Under the pieces are notes generated by a model that was given only the letters and a program-made list of their open reading frames with translations, was not told the origin of the DNA and did no database searches. The position numbers and the translations under genes are program-made. 64,000 bases of DNA from Microbacterium arabinogalactanolyticum (GTDB lineage Bacteria > Actinomycetota > Actinomycetes > Actinomycetales > Microbacteriaceae): assembly GCF_030268005.1 (NCBI RefSeq), contig NZ_BRZC01000002.1, positions 62,001 through 126,000 on the forward strand. The letters run 5' to 3'. Shown one piece after another: positions 55,527 through 64,000 of the stretch. Within the stretch, counting starts at the first letter, position 1; each line of letters begins with the position of its first letter.

Positions 55527-56942
55527 ATGACCTCGTCCTCATCGTCGGCTTCGCCGGCACCCGAATCCGCCGTCCTCGAGGCGGTAGCCCTCGGCATCCC
55601 CGCCGCACTCTCCGACCTCGGGAACCTCGTGCGCATCCCCGGCATCGCCTGGCCGGCCTTCGACCAGACCCAGCTGGAGCGCAGCGCGGCGGCGATCGCC
55701 GAGCTCGCACGCGAGACCGGCGTCTTCGATGAGGTGCGTGTGCTTCGCGCTCATGTCGACGACACCGAGGAGCTCGGCCAGCCCGCCGTGCTGGCCACCC
55801 GCGCCGCACGCAACGGCAAGCCCACCATCCTGCTCTACGCCCACCACGACGTGCAGCCCCCCGGAGCGGACGAGCTCTGGGAGACCCCTCCGTTCGAGCC
55901 GACCGTGCGCGACGGACGACTGTACGGGCGCGGCGCCGCCGACGACAAGGCCGGAATCATGGCGCACATCGCCTCGCTGCGCGCGGTGGCCGAGGTGCTC
56001 GGCGACGACCTGGAGCTGGGCGTCGCGCTGTTCATCGAGGGCGAGGAGGAGTACGGCTCCCGCTCCTTCGCGCGCTTCCTGCGTGACAACGCCGACGCCC
56101 TGCGTGCGGACGCCATCGTCGTGGCGGACTCCGGGAACCTGGACTCCGAGACGCCGGGCCTGACGGTCTCACTGCGTGGCAACGCGCGATTCACCCTGCG
56201 CGTGCGCACGCTCGAGCACGCCTCGCACTCCGGGATGTTCGGCGGGGCCGTGCCGGATGCCATGATGGCCACCGTCACGCTGCTGTCCACGCTGTGGGAT
56301 GCCGACGGCGCCGTGGCTGTGGAGGGGATGACCGCCCGGGCGGGGGAGACCCCCGACTACAGCGAGGCGACGCTGCGCGATGAGACGGGCCTGCTCCCCG
56401 GCGTCTCGCCGGTCGGGCGCGACGACATCCTCGGGCGGATCTGGAACAAGCCCTCGATCACGATCACCGGCATCGACGCGACGAGCGTCGCTCAGGCGTC
56501 GAACACGCTGCTGCCCGAGGTGAGCGTGGTGATCAGCGCCCGCGTCGCCCCCGGACAGGACGCGAAGGACGCCTACGCGGCGATCGAGGCGCATCTGCGC
56601 GCGCACGCGCCCTTCGGCGCCGAACTGACCTTCACGGACATCGACCTGGGCGACGGCTTCCTGGTCGACACCTCGGGCTGGGCGGTCGAGCTCACCCGCG
56701 GCGCGATGGCCACCGGCTACGGAAAGGACGCCGTCGATCTGGGCGTCGGCGGCTCCATCCCGTTCATCGCCGATCTCGTCCGGGAGTTCCCGGGCGCGCA
56801 GATCCTCGTGACGGGCGTCGAGGACCCGCACGCCCGCGCGCACAGCCCGAACGAGTCGCTCCACCTGGAGACGTTCCGCAACGCGGTCCGCTCCGAGGCG
56901 CTGCTCCTGACCCGCATGAACGGCCGCTCCTCGGCATCCTGA
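55527..56942 (+). CDS. M20-family dipeptidase
   Basis: This 471-aa zinc peptidase of the M20 family resembles ArgE/DapE/dipeptidases. The metal and catalytic residues are in LLYAHHDVQPPG, GRGAADDKAG and FIEGEEEYGS, and the dimerisation (lid) domain covers about residues 205-360. The C-terminal HARAHSPNESL holds the last metal ligand. It most likely cleaves dipeptides. TAAGAT (55514-55519) precedes the ATG by 7 nt; the frame is open upstream within the DUF3043 promoter but with no family similarity. Confidence 0.92.
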   Translation: MTSSSSSASPAPESAVLEAVALGIPAALSDLGNLVRIPGIAWPAFDQTQLERSAAAIAELARETGVFDEVRVLRAHVDDTEELGQPAVLATRAARNGKPTILLYAHHDVQPPGADELWETPPFEPTVRDGRLYGRGAADDKAGIMAHIASLRAVAEVLGDDLELGVALFIEGEEEYGSRSFARFLRDNADALRADAIVVADSGNLDSETPGLTVSLRGNARFTLRVRTLEHASHSGMFGGAVPDAMMATVTLLSTLWDADGAVAVEGMTARAGETPDYSEATLRDETGLLPGVSPVGRDDILGRIWNKPSITITGIDATSVAQASNTLLPEVSVVISARVAPGQDAKDAYAAIEAHLRAHAPFGAELTFTDIDLGDGFLVDTSGWAVELTRGAMATGYGKDAVDLGVGGSIPFIADLVREFPGAQILVTGVEDPHARAHSPNESLHLETFRNAVRSEALLLTRMNGRSSAS

Positions 56943-56947
56943 CGGCA

Positions 56948-56987
56948 CCGGCGCGTGCGCGGGACAGGCCCTCCGCGCACGCGCCGG
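56948..56987 (+). terminator. Terminator after M20 peptidase
   Basis: CCGGCGCGTGCGCGG and its exact complement form a 15-bp stem with a 10-nt loop. The erpA -10 candidate TAGGAT follows at 56991-56996. Confidence 0.8.
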
Positions 56988-57040
56988 CGGTAGGATCGAG
57001 CGTGAGCAGCCGTCCGTGCTGCACGTCTGCAAGGAGTGAC

Positions 57041-57403
57041 ATGAGCGACATCACGCTGACCGAAGAGACCACCGCCGCCCACAGCGTCTCGCTGACGGAC
57101 GCGGCCGCGCAGAAGGTCAAGAGCCTGCTCGAGCAGGAGGGCCGCGACGACCTGCGTCTGCGCGTCGCCGTCCAGCCCGGCGGATGCTCTGGCCTGATCT
57201 ACCAGCTGTACTTCGACGAGCGGTTCCTCGAGGGCGACGAGACCGTCGACTTCGACGGCGTCGAGGTCATCGTCGACAACATGAGCGTCCCGTACCTCGA
57301 GGGCGCCTCGATCGACTTCAAGGACACCATCTCGGAGCAGGGGTTCACGATCGACAACCCCAACGCGGCGGGCTCCTGCGCCTGCGGCGACAGCTTCCAC
57401 TGA
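57041..57403 (+). CDS. erpA: A-type iron-sulfur carrier/insertion protein
   Basis: This 120-aa HesB/IscA/ErpA-type protein passes Fe-S clusters to target enzymes. The three conserved cysteines are Cys49 (GGCSGL), Cys113 and Cys115 (SCACGDS). The length is typical. AAGGAGTGAC before the ATG is a strong ribosome site, and the gene has a leader of about 40 nt. It lies next to the cytochrome oxidase and bc1 genes; the Rieske protein of the bc1 complex needs a 2Fe-2S cluster, which may explain the location. Confidence 0.93.
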   Translation: MSDITLTEETTAAHSVSLTDAAAQKVKSLLEQEGRDDLRLRVAVQPGGCSGLIYQLYFDERFLEGDETVDFDGVEVIVDNMSVPYLEGASIDFKDTISEQGFTIDNPNAAGSCACGDSFH

Positions 57404-57408
57404 ACGGT

Positions 57409-57429
57409 CGCCAACCTGCGTGGTTGGCG
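57409..57429 (+). terminator. Hairpin between erpA and ctaC
   Basis: CGCCAACC-TGCGT-GGTTGGCG is an 8-bp perfect stem 6 nt after the erpA stop. A TAGACT -10 for ctaC follows at 57452-57457. Confidence 0.6.
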
Positions 57430-57493
57430 TGAATCGCATGTGAGCTTGCTCTAGACTTGAGAGCGCTCCTGTCCGAGATCTGAAAGGTGCATC

Positions 57494-58396
57494 GTGCCCT
57501 CGAAACGCCGCCTTCGTTGGGCCGCACTCCCCCTGGGAGTAGCGGTTGCCGTGGCCCTGGCAGGATGTTCTGCCGCTGAAACCCACGGATTCCTTCCCGG
57601 CTTCGTGGACGGTGCTCCGTCAGCCACCAACCAGACCGATCGGGTCGGCGGACTCTGGGTGACCTCCTGGGTCATCCTGCTGATCGTCGGAATCGTCACG
57701 TGGGGCCTGATGGCCTGGGCGCTGGTCATGTACCGCCGCCGCGCAGGCCAGACCGGACTGCCGGTCCAGCTGCGCTACAACATGCCGATCGAGATCCTCT
57801 ACACGGTGATCCCGCTGATCCTGATCCTGGGCATGTTCTTCTTCACCGCGAAGGACCAGGCCGAGATCGAGCGGCCCTGGGCCAAGCCCGACGTGGAGAT
57901 CACCGCGATCGCCAAGCAGTGGGCGTGGGACTTCCAGTACGACGGTGAGGAGAAGGACAACTCCGACGCCGTCTGGACCATGGGTGTCCAGGCCGACGCC
58001 GACGCGAACGGCGACATCGATCGCTCCAAGCTGCCGACGCTGGTCCTGCCCGTCGACAAGAAGGTGACGATCGACCTCCAGTCGCGCGACGTCATCCACT
58101 CCTTCTGGATCATCGACTTCCTCTACAAGAAGGACATGTACATCGGGAAGGACAACAGCTGGTCGTTCATCCCGACGCGCATCGGCGAGTACGACGGAAA
58201 GTGCGCCGAGCTCTGCGGCGAGTACCACTCGATGATGCTGTTCAACGTCAAGGTCGTGTCGCAGGCCGACTACGACGCGTATCTGCAGACCCTTCGCGAT
58301 GAGGGCAACACGGGCGACATCACGGACGCCTACGACCGCCTCGGCAATCTTCCGGGCACCGGTGCTCCGAGCACGGGCGAAGAGGAAGGGAAGTAA
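57494..58396 (+). CDS. ctaC: Cytochrome c oxidase subunit II
   Basis: This 300-aa subunit of the aa3 oxidase takes electrons from the bc1-cytochrome c module at the CuA centre. A lipobox (VALAGC, Cys25) shows that it is a lipoprotein. Two membrane helices lie at about 53-75 and 95-117. The CuA domain has HSFWIIDFLYKKDMYIG and CAELCGEYHSMM, with all copper ligands. The start is GTG with AAAGG 6-7 nt upstream. It is the first gene of the ctaC-ctaD-ctaF operon, with gaps of only 3 bp. Confidence 0.95.
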   Translation: MPSKRRLRWAALPLGVAVAVALAGCSAAETHGFLPGFVDGAPSATNQTDRVGGLWVTSWVILLIVGIVTWGLMAWALVMYRRRAGQTGLPVQLRYNMPIEILYTVIPLILILGMFFFTAKDQAEIERPWAKPDVEITAIAKQWAWDFQYDGEEKDNSDAVWTMGVQADADANGDIDRSKLPTLVLPVDKKVTIDLQSRDVIHSFWIIDFLYKKDMYIGKDNSWSFIPTRIGEYDGKCAELCGEYHSMMLFNVKVVSQADYDAYLQTLRDEGNTGDITDAYDRLGNLPGTGAPSTGEEEGK

Positions 58397-58399
58397 GTC

Positions 58400-60124
58400 A
58401 TGACCACGACAGCTGAACCCAACATGCTGCAGGGCGTGCGCCCCACGACGATCCCGCCGCGCCAGGCCGCGCTGCTGTCCTCCACGCGCGTGGAGCAGAA
58501 GGGCAACATCGTCGTCAAGTGGATCACCTCCACCGACCACAAGACCATCGGGTACATGTACCTGATCGCCTCGGTGCTGTTCTTCCTCCTCGGCGGCGTG
58601 ATGGCGCTGATCATCCGCGCCGAGCTGTTCGCGCCCGGCATGCAGATCGTGCCGACCAAGGAGCAGTACAACCAGCTGTTCACGATGCACGGCACGATCA
58701 TGCTGCTGATGTTCGCGACGCCGCTGTTCGCCGGATTCGCCAACGCGGTCCTGCCGCTGCAGCTCGGTGCTCCCGATGTCGCCTTCCCGCGTCTGAACGC
58801 CTTCGCGTTCTGGCTCTTCCTGTTCGGCTCGACGATCGCGGTCGCCGGCTTCCTCACCCCGCAGGGTGCGGCCGCCTTCGGCTGGTTCGCCTACCAGCCG
58901 CTCGCCAGTGCCACGTTCTCGCCCGGCGCGGGTGGCAACCTGTGGATGCTCGGCCTCGGAATGTCCGGTTTCGGCACGATCCTCGGTGCGGTGAACTTCA
59001 TCACGACCGTCATCACGATGCGCGCCCCGGGCATGACGATGTGGCGCATGCCGATCTTCTCGTGGAACACCCTGATCACGAGCCTGCTGATCCTGATGGC
59101 CTTCCCCGTGCTGGCCGCCGCGATCCTGGCCGCCGGCGCCGACCGCGTGCTGGGCTCCCACGTGTACGACCCCGCCAACGGCGGCGTCCTGCTCTGGCAG
59201 CACCTGTTCTGGTTCTTCGGCCACCCCGAGGTGTACATCATCGCGCTGCCGTTCTTCGGCATCGTCTCGGAGATCTTCCCGGTGTTCAGCCGCAAGCCGA
59301 TCTTCGGATACAAGACCCTGGTCTACGCGACGATCTCGATCGCTGCCCTGTCCGTGGCCGTGTGGGCGCACCACATGTACGTCACCGGCGGCGTGCTCCT
59401 GCCGTTCTTCTCGCTGATGACGATGCTCATCGCGGTGCCGACGGGCGTGAAGATCTTCAACTGGATCGGCACGATGTGGCGAGGCTCGATCACCTTCGAG
59501 ACGCCGATGGTGTTCTCGCTGGGCTTCCTCGTGTCCTTCGTCTTCGGTGGACTCACCGGCGTGATCCTGGCATCGCCGCCGCTGGACTTCCACCTCAGCG
59601 ACTCGTACTTCGTCGTCGCGCACTTCCACTACGTGGTGTTCGGCACCGTCGTGTTCGCCATGTTCGCCGGTTTCTACTTCTGGTGGCCGAAGTGGACGGG
59701 CCGGATGCTGAACGAGCGCCTCGGCTACATCCACTTCTGGATGCTGTTCATCGGCTTCCACATGACCTTCCTCGTGCAGCACTGGCTGGGCGTCGACGGC
59801 ATGCCGCGCCGTTACGCGGACTACTCCACGTACGACGGCTGGGAGTGGGGCAACCAGGTCTCCACCATCGGTGCGATCATCCTGGGCGCCTCGATGCTGC
59901 CGTTCTTCCTGAACGTCTGGATCACCGCGCGCAAGGCGCCGAAGGTCACGGTCGACGACCCCTGGGGCTACGGCGCATCGCTCGAGTGGGCGACGTCCTG
60001 CCCGCCGCCGCGCCACAACTTCACGTCGATCCCGCGCATCCGCAGCGAGCGTCCCGCCTTCGACCTGAACCACCCCGAGGCAGCCGAGCACCCGGTCGCC
60101 GCCGCAGCCGGAGAGGCGAAGTAA
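58400..60124 (+). CDS. ctaD: Cytochrome c oxidase subunit I
   Basis: This 574-aa catalytic subunit has about 12 membrane helices. Heme and CuB histidines are in [33 protein letters not shown] (with the cross-linked Tyr), [11 protein letters not shown] and [12 protein letters not shown]. It reduces oxygen to water while pumping protons. The length is typical of actinobacterial CtaD. The ATG is 3 bp after the ctaC stop. Confidence 0.97.
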   Translation: MTTTAEPNMLQGVRPTTIPPRQAALLSSTRVEQKGNIVVKWITSTDHKTIGYMYLIASVLFFLLGGVMALIIRAELFAPGMQIVPTKEQYNQLFTMHGTIMLLMFATPLFAGFANAVLPLQLGAPDVAFPRLNAFAFWLFLFGSTIAVAGFLTPQGAAAFGWFAYQPLASATFSPGAGGNLWMLGLGMSGFGTILGAVNFITTVITMRAPGMTMWRMPIFSWNTLITSLLILMAFPVLAAAILAAGADRVLGSHVYDPANGGVLLWQHLFWFFGHPEVYIIALPFFGIVSEIFPVFSRKPIFGYKTLVYATISIAALSVAVWAHHMYVTGGVLLPFFSLMTMLIAVPTGVKIFNWIGTMWRGSITFETPMVFSLGFLVSFVFGGLTGVILASPPLDFHLSDSYFVVAHFHYVVFGTVVFAMFAGFYFWWPKWTGRMLNERLGYIHFWMLFIGFHMTFLVQHWLGVDGMPRRYADYSTYDGWEWGNQVSTIGAIILGASMLPFFLNVWITARKAPKVTVDDPWGYGASLEWATSCPPPRHNFTSIPRIRSERPAFDLNHPEAAEHPVAAAAGEAK

Positions 60125-60127
60125 CCC

Positions 60128-60550
60128 ATGCGCAGCAACATCATCCTGTGGTGGATCATCGGAGTCTTCTTCCTGGTCGTCGCGGGCGTCTACACGGGCT
60201 GGAGCCTGCTCGACGAGTACCACGGCAAGGTGGAGTGGGTCGGAACCGTCGCGCTGCTGTTCACGGCTCTCATGAGCGCCATGATCGCCGTCTACCTTCG
60301 CAAGACGTACAAGGCCCAGGGCGGCGAGCTGCCCGAGGACGTCCTGACGGCGGACATCGACGACGGTGACCCCGAGCTCGGCGAGTTCAGCCCGTGGTCC
60401 TGGTGGCCGCTGGTGCTCGCAGGCTCCGCCGGGGTCTTCATCGTCGGTCTGGCGGTCGGTCAGTTCCTCCTCCCGATCGGTCTCGCGATCTTCGTCGTGG
60501 CCATCGTCGGCTGGGTGTACGAGTACTACCGCGGTCACTTCGCCCGCTGA
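60128..60550 (+). CDS. ctaF: Cytochrome c oxidase subunit IV (actinobacterial)
   Basis: This 140-aa small membrane subunit is specific to actinobacterial aa3 oxidases. It has four hydrophobic helices (IILWWIIGVFFLVVAGVYTGW, VALLFTALMSAMIAVYL, WPLVLAGSAGVFIVGLAVG, LPIGLAIFVVAIVGWVYEYY) with the acidic stretch GELPEDVLTADIDDGDPELGEFSPWSWWP-type loop in the middle. It starts 3 bp after ctaD and is followed by a strong terminator. Confidence 0.92.
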   Translation: MRSNIILWWIIGVFFLVVAGVYTGWSLLDEYHGKVEWVGTVALLFTALMSAMIAVYLRKTYKAQGGELPEDVLTADIDDGDPELGEFSPWSWWPLVLAGSAGVFIVGLAVGQFLLPIGLAIFVVAIVGWVYEYYRGHFAR

Positions 60551-60561
60551 TCCTCCATCAC

Positions 60562-60606
60562 ACGCTGAGGGGCCTCCCGGACTTCCGGGAGGCCCCTCAG
60601 CGTTTC
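60562..60606 (+). terminator. Terminator after ctaCDF
   Basis: CGCTGAGGGGCCTCCCGG and its exact complement (18 bp) surround an ACTT loop and are followed by TTTC. It also faces the convergent rhodanese gene. Confidence 0.9.
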
Positions 60607-60620
60607 TGCTCGTGTGGTGC

Positions 60621-61037
60621 TCAGGCCTGTGTGCGGACACGGGGAACGCCGGTGAGCGGGTCGACCGGGCGGCGATGCACGCCGTCGCGGTCCTCGACGG
60701 GGTAGCCCTCCCGCACCCAGTACTCGAATCCGCCGATCATCTCGCGCACCGCGTAGCCGAGCTTCGCGAACTCGAGTGCGCCCTTGGCCCCGGCGTTGCA
60801 TCCGGGGCTCCAGCAGTACACGACGACCTCCGACCCGGCGGGAATCTCCTGTGGTGCGCGCTCCGCGATCTCCCGGTAGTGCATGTGCACGGCACCGGAG
60901 ACGCGTCCCTGCGCCCACGCCTCGTCGGAGCGCACGTCGACCACCGTCACCTGCTCTCCGGCCTTCAGCGCGGCGTACAGGTCGCTCGCATCGGTCTCGT
61001 GGGCGAGCTTGGCTTCGAAGTAGGCGGTGCGGTCCAT
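60621..61037 (-). CDS. Rhodanese-like protein
   Basis: This 138-aa single-domain rhodanese has TVVDVRSDEAWAQGRVSGAVH, the family CH2 motif, and an active-site loop YCWSPGCNAGAKGA, with Cys75 as the likely sulfur carrier and a second cysteine at 80. It may move sulfane sulfur, or simply bind anions; the substrate is unknown. TAGTCT at 61045-61050 (minus strand) precedes the ATG by 7 nt. It lies between the convergent respiratory operons. Confidence 0.9.
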   Translation of the reverse strand: MDRTAYFEAKLAHETDASDLYAALKAGEQVTVVDVRSDEAWAQGRVSGAVHMHYREIAERAPQEIPAGSEVVVYCWSPGCNAGAKGALEFAKLGYAVREMIGGFEYWVREGYPVEDRDGVHRRPVDPLTGVPRVRTQA

Positions 61038-61044
61038 GAGGCTC

Positions 61045-61050
61045 AGACTA
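61045..61050 (-). promoter_or_regulatory. -10 hexamer TAGTCT, rhodanese gene
   Basis: TAGTCT precedes the minus-strand ATG at 61037 by 7 nt and lies 24 bp downstream of the end of the GNAT gene. Confidence 0.45.
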
Positions 61051-61073
61051 CGCGGACGTCTGCCTCGGCGATC

Positions 61074-61586
61074 TCAGATGACGGAGCCTGTGAGTGACGC
61101 CGTCATCTGCACGCGGCGGCCGTATTCGAGCAGACCCAGTTGCTCCTCCACAGCCACGAGACTGCGCAGCGCCTCACTGTCGGGCTCGGTCTCGCTGAAG
61201 CCGCAGGAGGCGTAGAACGGGGCGTTCCAGGGCACATCGGCGTAGGTGCGGAGCGTCATGTCGTCGTGCCCGCGCCGCGCCGCTTCCTCCATGGCCGCGC
61301 GCACCAGGATGCGTCCGATGCCGCGTCGCGCGTACCGGGGGAGGACCGACACCTGCTCCAGGTGGGCATGTCCGTCGAGGTCCAGGACGTGCACGAAGCC
61401 CGCCGGCGTGCCCTCGTATTCGGCGAGGAGCAGGTAGCCGGGCAGCGCGAGACGCTCGGCCGCGGCATCCGGTGCCGGCCAGTCCGTCGCCCGAAAGAGG
61501 GCGACGAGCAGCTGATCGGCGGCCTCCTCGATCTGCTCGATGCCGGCGGCATCCTCAGCGACAGCGGGACGGATGCGGAGGGACAT
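61074..61586 (-). CDS. GNAT-family acetyltransferase
   Basis: This 170-aa GNAT has the core LAEYEGTPAGFVHVLDLDGHAHLEQVSVLPRYARRGIGRILVRAAME, with the acetyl-CoA loop RRGIG (residues about 87-91), and a C-terminal NAPFYASCGF. It resembles actinobacterial GNATs that act on small amines or amino acids; the substrate is unknown. TACGCT at 61594-61599 lies 7 nt before the ATG. It is transcribed toward the rhodanese gene. Confidence 0.88.
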   Translation of the reverse strand: MSLRIRPAVAEDAAGIEQIEEAADQLLVALFRATDWPAPDAAAERLALPGYLLLAEYEGTPAGFVHVLDLDGHAHLEQVSVLPRYARRGIGRILVRAAMEEAARRGHDDMTLRTYADVPWNAPFYASCGFSETEPDSEALRSLVAVEEQLGLLEYGRRVQMTASLTGSVI

Positions 61587-61593
61587 GTCATCC

Positions 61594-61599
61594 AGCGTA
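61594..61599 (-). promoter_or_regulatory. -10 hexamer TACGCT, GNAT gene
   Basis: TACGCT precedes the minus-strand ATG at 61586 by 7 nt and lies between the gene and the qcrB terminator hairpin. Confidence 0.45.
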
Positions 61600-61616
61600 T
61601 CGAGGCGCCGACACGA

Positions 61617-61649
61617 CTGAGGCCCCCGTCCATGGGACGAGGGCCTCAG
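61617..61649 (-). terminator. Terminator after qcrB
   Basis: CTGAGGCCCCCGTCC and GGACGAGGGCCTCAG pair over 15 bp with one mismatch and a 3-nt loop, 17 bp beyond the qcrB stop. Confidence 0.75.
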
Positions 61650-61665
61650 CGGGGGAGTGGCGGTG

Positions 61666-63486
61666 TTACTCGCCGTTCTCCGACTTCTTCTTGCGCGGTG
61701 CGGGATCCTTGGCGATCACGGAGCTCGGCGTGTTCGGCGTCTCGCCGACCGTCTTGTCCGGGGCCTCGATCTGGCTCTCGTCGGTGACACCCGCACGGGT
61801 GTGCGCACCGGCGATCTCCTCGGCCTCGATCTCGGCGTCGTGCGCGAGAGCGTGCTGCTGATGCGCGTCGGCCTCCTCGATCTGAGCCTGGGTGAGCGGC
61901 TGCAGGCGGTCCTCGTAGAACCAGCGCGACAGGGAGGAGCGCAGGTTCTCGTGCCACGGGATGCGACCCTTGGCGTTGGGGCGCACGACCATCGGCTGGT
62001 AGGTCTCGTAGTCCACGAGCTTCCAGCGGTCGTACACGTCCACCGGCTGGTGCACCTCGATGAACTCGCCGCCGGGGAGACGGACGATACGGCCCGACTC
62101 GTAGCCGTGCAGGACGATCTCGCGGTCCTTCTTCTGCAGCGCGATGCAGATGCGCTTGGTGATGAAGTACCCGAGCACGGGGCCGACGAACAGCAGCGCC
62201 TGGAGCGTGTGGATCACGCCCTCCATGGTCAGCATGAAGTGCGTCGCCATGAGGTCGGACGAGGCCGCAGCCCACAGGACCGAGTAGAAGATCATGCCTG
62301 CGACGCCGATCGCGGTGCGGGTGGCGGCGTTGCGCGGGCGGTCGGCGATGTGGTGCTCGCGCTTGTCGCCGGTGACCCACATCTCGATGAAGGGGTAGAT
62401 GGCGACGACCACGATGAACAGGCCCAGGACCGCGACCGGGATCAGGATGCCCAGCGACAGCGTGAAGTCGCCCAGCGGCACGTCCAGGTGCGGGGGAGCC
62501 AGACGCAGCGCACCGTCGGCGAAGCCGATGTACCAGTCGGGCTGGGTGCCGGCGGAGACCGGCGACGGGTCGTACGGGCCGTAGTTCCAGATCGGGTTGA
62601 TCTGGAAGAACGTCGCGATCAGCACGATCGTGCCGAACACGATGAACAGGAAGCCGCCCATCTTCGACATGTACACCGGCATCATCGGGTAGCCCACGAC
62701 GTTGTCGTTCGAGCGGCCGGGACCGGCGAACTGGGTGTGCTTGTTGATGACCATGAGCATCAGGTGCAGCGCCACGAAGGCGATGACCAGCAGCGGCAGC
62801 AGCAGGATGTGCAGCGTGTACAGGCGGCCGACGATGTCGCTGCCCGGGAACTCGCCGCCGAAGATCAGGAACGAGGTCCAGGTGCCGATCAGCGGGATGC
62901 CCTTGATCATGCCGTCGATGATGCGGAGACCGTTGCCCGAGAGCAGGTCGTCGGGGAGCGAGTAGCCCGTGAAGCCCTCGGCCATGGCCAGGACGAACAG
63001 CACGAAGCCGATCACCCAGTTGAGCTCGCGGGGCTTGCGGAACGCGCCCGTGAAGAAGACGCGCAGCATGTGGATGCCGATGCCGGCCACGAAGACCAGA
63101 GCGGCCCAGTGGTGGATCTGACGGACCAGCAGGCCGCCGCGCAGGTCGAACGAGATGTGCAGGGTCGACTCGAGGGCCGCCGACATCTCGATGCCGCGCA
63201 TCGGCTCGTAGGCGCCCGTGTAGTGCGTGGGCACCATCGAGGCCTGGAAGAAGAACGTCAGGAACGTCCCCGAGAGGAAGACGACGACGAAGCTCCAGAG
63301 CGCGATCTCACCGAGCATGAACGACCAGTGGTCGGGGAAGATCTTGCGACCGAGCTCCTTGACGAAGCCCGACAGGCTGGTGCGCTCATCGAGGTAGTTG
63401 GCGGTGCCGGCGAGGAAGCGACCGCCAAGGGGCTTGTCCCGCGACTCGGCGGGCTTGGTGTCCTCGTGAAGAGTTGCGGTGCTCAA
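61666..63486 (-). CDS. qcrB: Cytochrome bc1 complex cytochrome b subunit
   Basis: This 606-aa membrane subunit carries the two b hemes and the menaquinol sites of the actinobacterial bcc complex. Heme histidines are in LLVRQIHHWAALVFVAGIGIHMLR and HILLLPLLVIAFVALHLMLM. The Qo motif appears as PDWYIGF, and there are eight or more helices. The hydrophilic C-terminus from about 405 is the actinobacterial extension. The start appears to be TTG at 63486, overlapping the qcrA stop (TTGA). ctaE and qcrC would be expected to the right of the window. Confidence 0.95.
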   Translation of the reverse strand: MSTATLHEDTKPAESRDKPLGGRFLAGTANYLDERTSLSGFVKELGRKIFPDHWSFMLGEIALWSFVVVFLSGTFLTFFFQASMVPTHYTGAYEPMRGIEMSAALESTLHISFDLRGGLLVRQIHHWAALVFVAGIGIHMLRVFFTGAFRKPRELNWVIGFVLFVLAMAEGFTGYSLPDDLLSGNGLRIIDGMIKGIPLIGTWTSFLIFGGEFPGSDIVGRLYTLHILLLPLLVIAFVALHLMLMVINKHTQFAGPGRSNDNVVGYPMMPVYMSKMGGFLFIVFGTIVLIATFFQINPIWNYGPYDPSPVSAGTQPDWYIGFADGALRLAPPHLDVPLGDFTLSLGILIPVAVLGLFIVVVAIYPFIEMWVTGDKREHHIADRPRNAATRTAIGVAGMIFYSVLWAAASSDLMATHFMLTMEGVIHTLQALLFVGPVLGYFITKRICIALQKKDREIVLHGYESGRIVRLPGGEFIEVHQPVDVYDRWKLVDYETYQPMVVRPNAKGRIPWHENLRSSLSRWFYEDRLQPLTQAQIEEADAHQQHALAHDAEIEAEEIAGAHTRAGVTDESQIEAPDKTVGETPNTPSSVIAKDPAPRKKKSENGE

Positions 63487-64000
63487 TGACGCTCCCAGAA
63501 GCTCGGGCCGACAGGTTCGTGGAAATCGCTCTGCGCGATGAGGTAGCCCTCATCGTCGACGGCGATCGGCAGCTGAGGCAGCGGACGCGACGCCGGTCCG
63601 AAGATGACCTTGGCGTGGTCGGTGACGTCGAACTGCGACTGGTGGCAGGGGCACAGCAGGTGGTGCGTCTGCTGCTCGTACAGGGCCACCGGGCATCCGA
63701 CGTGCGTGCAGACCTTGGAGTACGCGACGATGCCGTCGTAGGACCAGGTCTTGCGCTCCTCGGACTCGACGAGCTGCTCGGGGCGAAGACGCATGAGCAG
63801 GACGATGGCCTTGGCCTTCTCCTCGAGCAGGCCGCCCTCGTGACCCAGCTCGTTGAGTCCCTCGGGGATGACGTGCACGGCCGAGCCGATGGTGATGTCC
63901 GCAGCGCGGATCGGGGTGCCGGCGGGGTCGTGGACCAGGCGGGTGCCCTTCTTCCACATGGTGTGCTGCAGCAGCGCCACCGGGTCTCCGGCGATCGGGT
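63483..64000 (-). CDS. qcrA: Rieske iron-sulfur subunit QcrA (partial)
   Basis: This is the C-terminal 172 codons of the bc1 Rieske protein; the N-terminal part with its membrane helices lies beyond the right edge. The 2Fe-2S ligands are in CTHVGC and CPCHQSQFD, and FGPASRPLPQLPI follows. The frame is open to base 64000 (reading PIAGDPVALLQHTMWKKGTR). The stop overlaps the qcrB start. It matches the long QcrA with a C-terminal Rieske fold found in actinobacteria. Confidence 0.93.
   Translation of the reverse strand, partial: PIAGDPVALLQHTMWKKGTRLVHDPAGTPIRAADITIGSAVHVIPEGLNELGHEGGLLEEKAKAIVLLMRLRPEQLVESEERKTWSYDGIVAYSKVCTHVGCPVALYEQQTHHLLCPCHQSQFDVTDHAKVIFGPASRPLPQLPIAVDDEGYLIAQSDFHEPVGPSFWERH

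Overview
The window is one uninterrupted stretch of core chromosome from a high-GC Gram-positive actinomycete. The gene set points to Microbacteriaceae, most likely Microbacterium or a close relative. The evidence is an actinobacterial dcw division/cell-wall cluster without ftsA, a class II DAHP synthase next to a PknL-type kinase and an Rv2175c-type protein, a GarA/OdhI-type FHA protein followed by FtsR, ctaC-ctaD-ctaF facing qcrA-qcrB, several actinobacterial DUF families, and a habit of placing a TANNNT -10 hexamer 6-8 nt before the start codon. There are no rRNA or tRNA genes, insertion sequences, prophage genes or CRISPR arrays. No stretch longer than 300 bp lacks a gene.

Layout. 1-3550: an imuA'-imuB translesion pair (imuB cut by the left edge), then small genes (DUF1905, a short prepilin peptidase, an orphan 71-aa protein, a CYTH protein). 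3646-6983: lipoamide dehydrogenase divergent from the GarA/OdhI FHA protein, FtsR and a second MerR regulator. 7050-14180: an orphan ParA, pyruvate carboxylase, a MinD-like ATPase with a very long acidic N-terminus, and peptide deformylase. 14272-23677: an acyl-CoA ligase, a PlsC acyltransferase, class II DAHP synthase, a PASTA kinase (PknL), a LysM transglycosylase-like protein, the Rv2175c homologue, a polyprenyl synthase and a DUF3040 protein.

23771-41740 is the division and wall cluster: mraZ, rsmH, ftsL, ftsI, murF, mraY, murD, ftsW, murG, murC, ftsQ, ftsZ, yggS, sepF, yggT, wag31, lspA and an rluA-family gene. Most neighbours overlap by a few bases or lie within a few bases of each other. 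murE is absent from its usual place between ftsI and murF. The mraZ promoter carries two sets of 10-bp-spaced GTGGAG repeats in opposite orientation, and ftsZ has an AT-rich dyad that could be the FtsR site.

41747-46977 is the most accessory-looking part: a TetR regulator with a perfect operator palindrome that overlaps a near-consensus promoter, an uncharacterised DUF6230/DUF6114/secreted-protein operon, a GNAT, a NUDIX hydrolase, and a sigma factor with a CU044_5270-family membrane partner. 47046-57403: dnaE, a large membrane protein, hisD, nrdR, pyrD, a DUF3043 protein, an M20 peptidase and erpA. 57494-64000: cytochrome c oxidase genes ctaC-ctaD-ctaF converge on qcrB-qcrA (qcrA cut by the right edge), with a rhodanese and a GNAT between them.

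Together the genes cover septal and polar growth, peptidoglycan precursor synthesis, signalling that could tie growth to central metabolism (GarA, PknL, FtsR), and the bc1-aa3 respiratory chain. I found no obviously foreign island. The best candidates for undescribed biology are the TetR-DUF6230-DUF6114 module, the double mraZ operator, the murE-less dcw cluster and the genome-wide GGATGC/GCATCC word bias.
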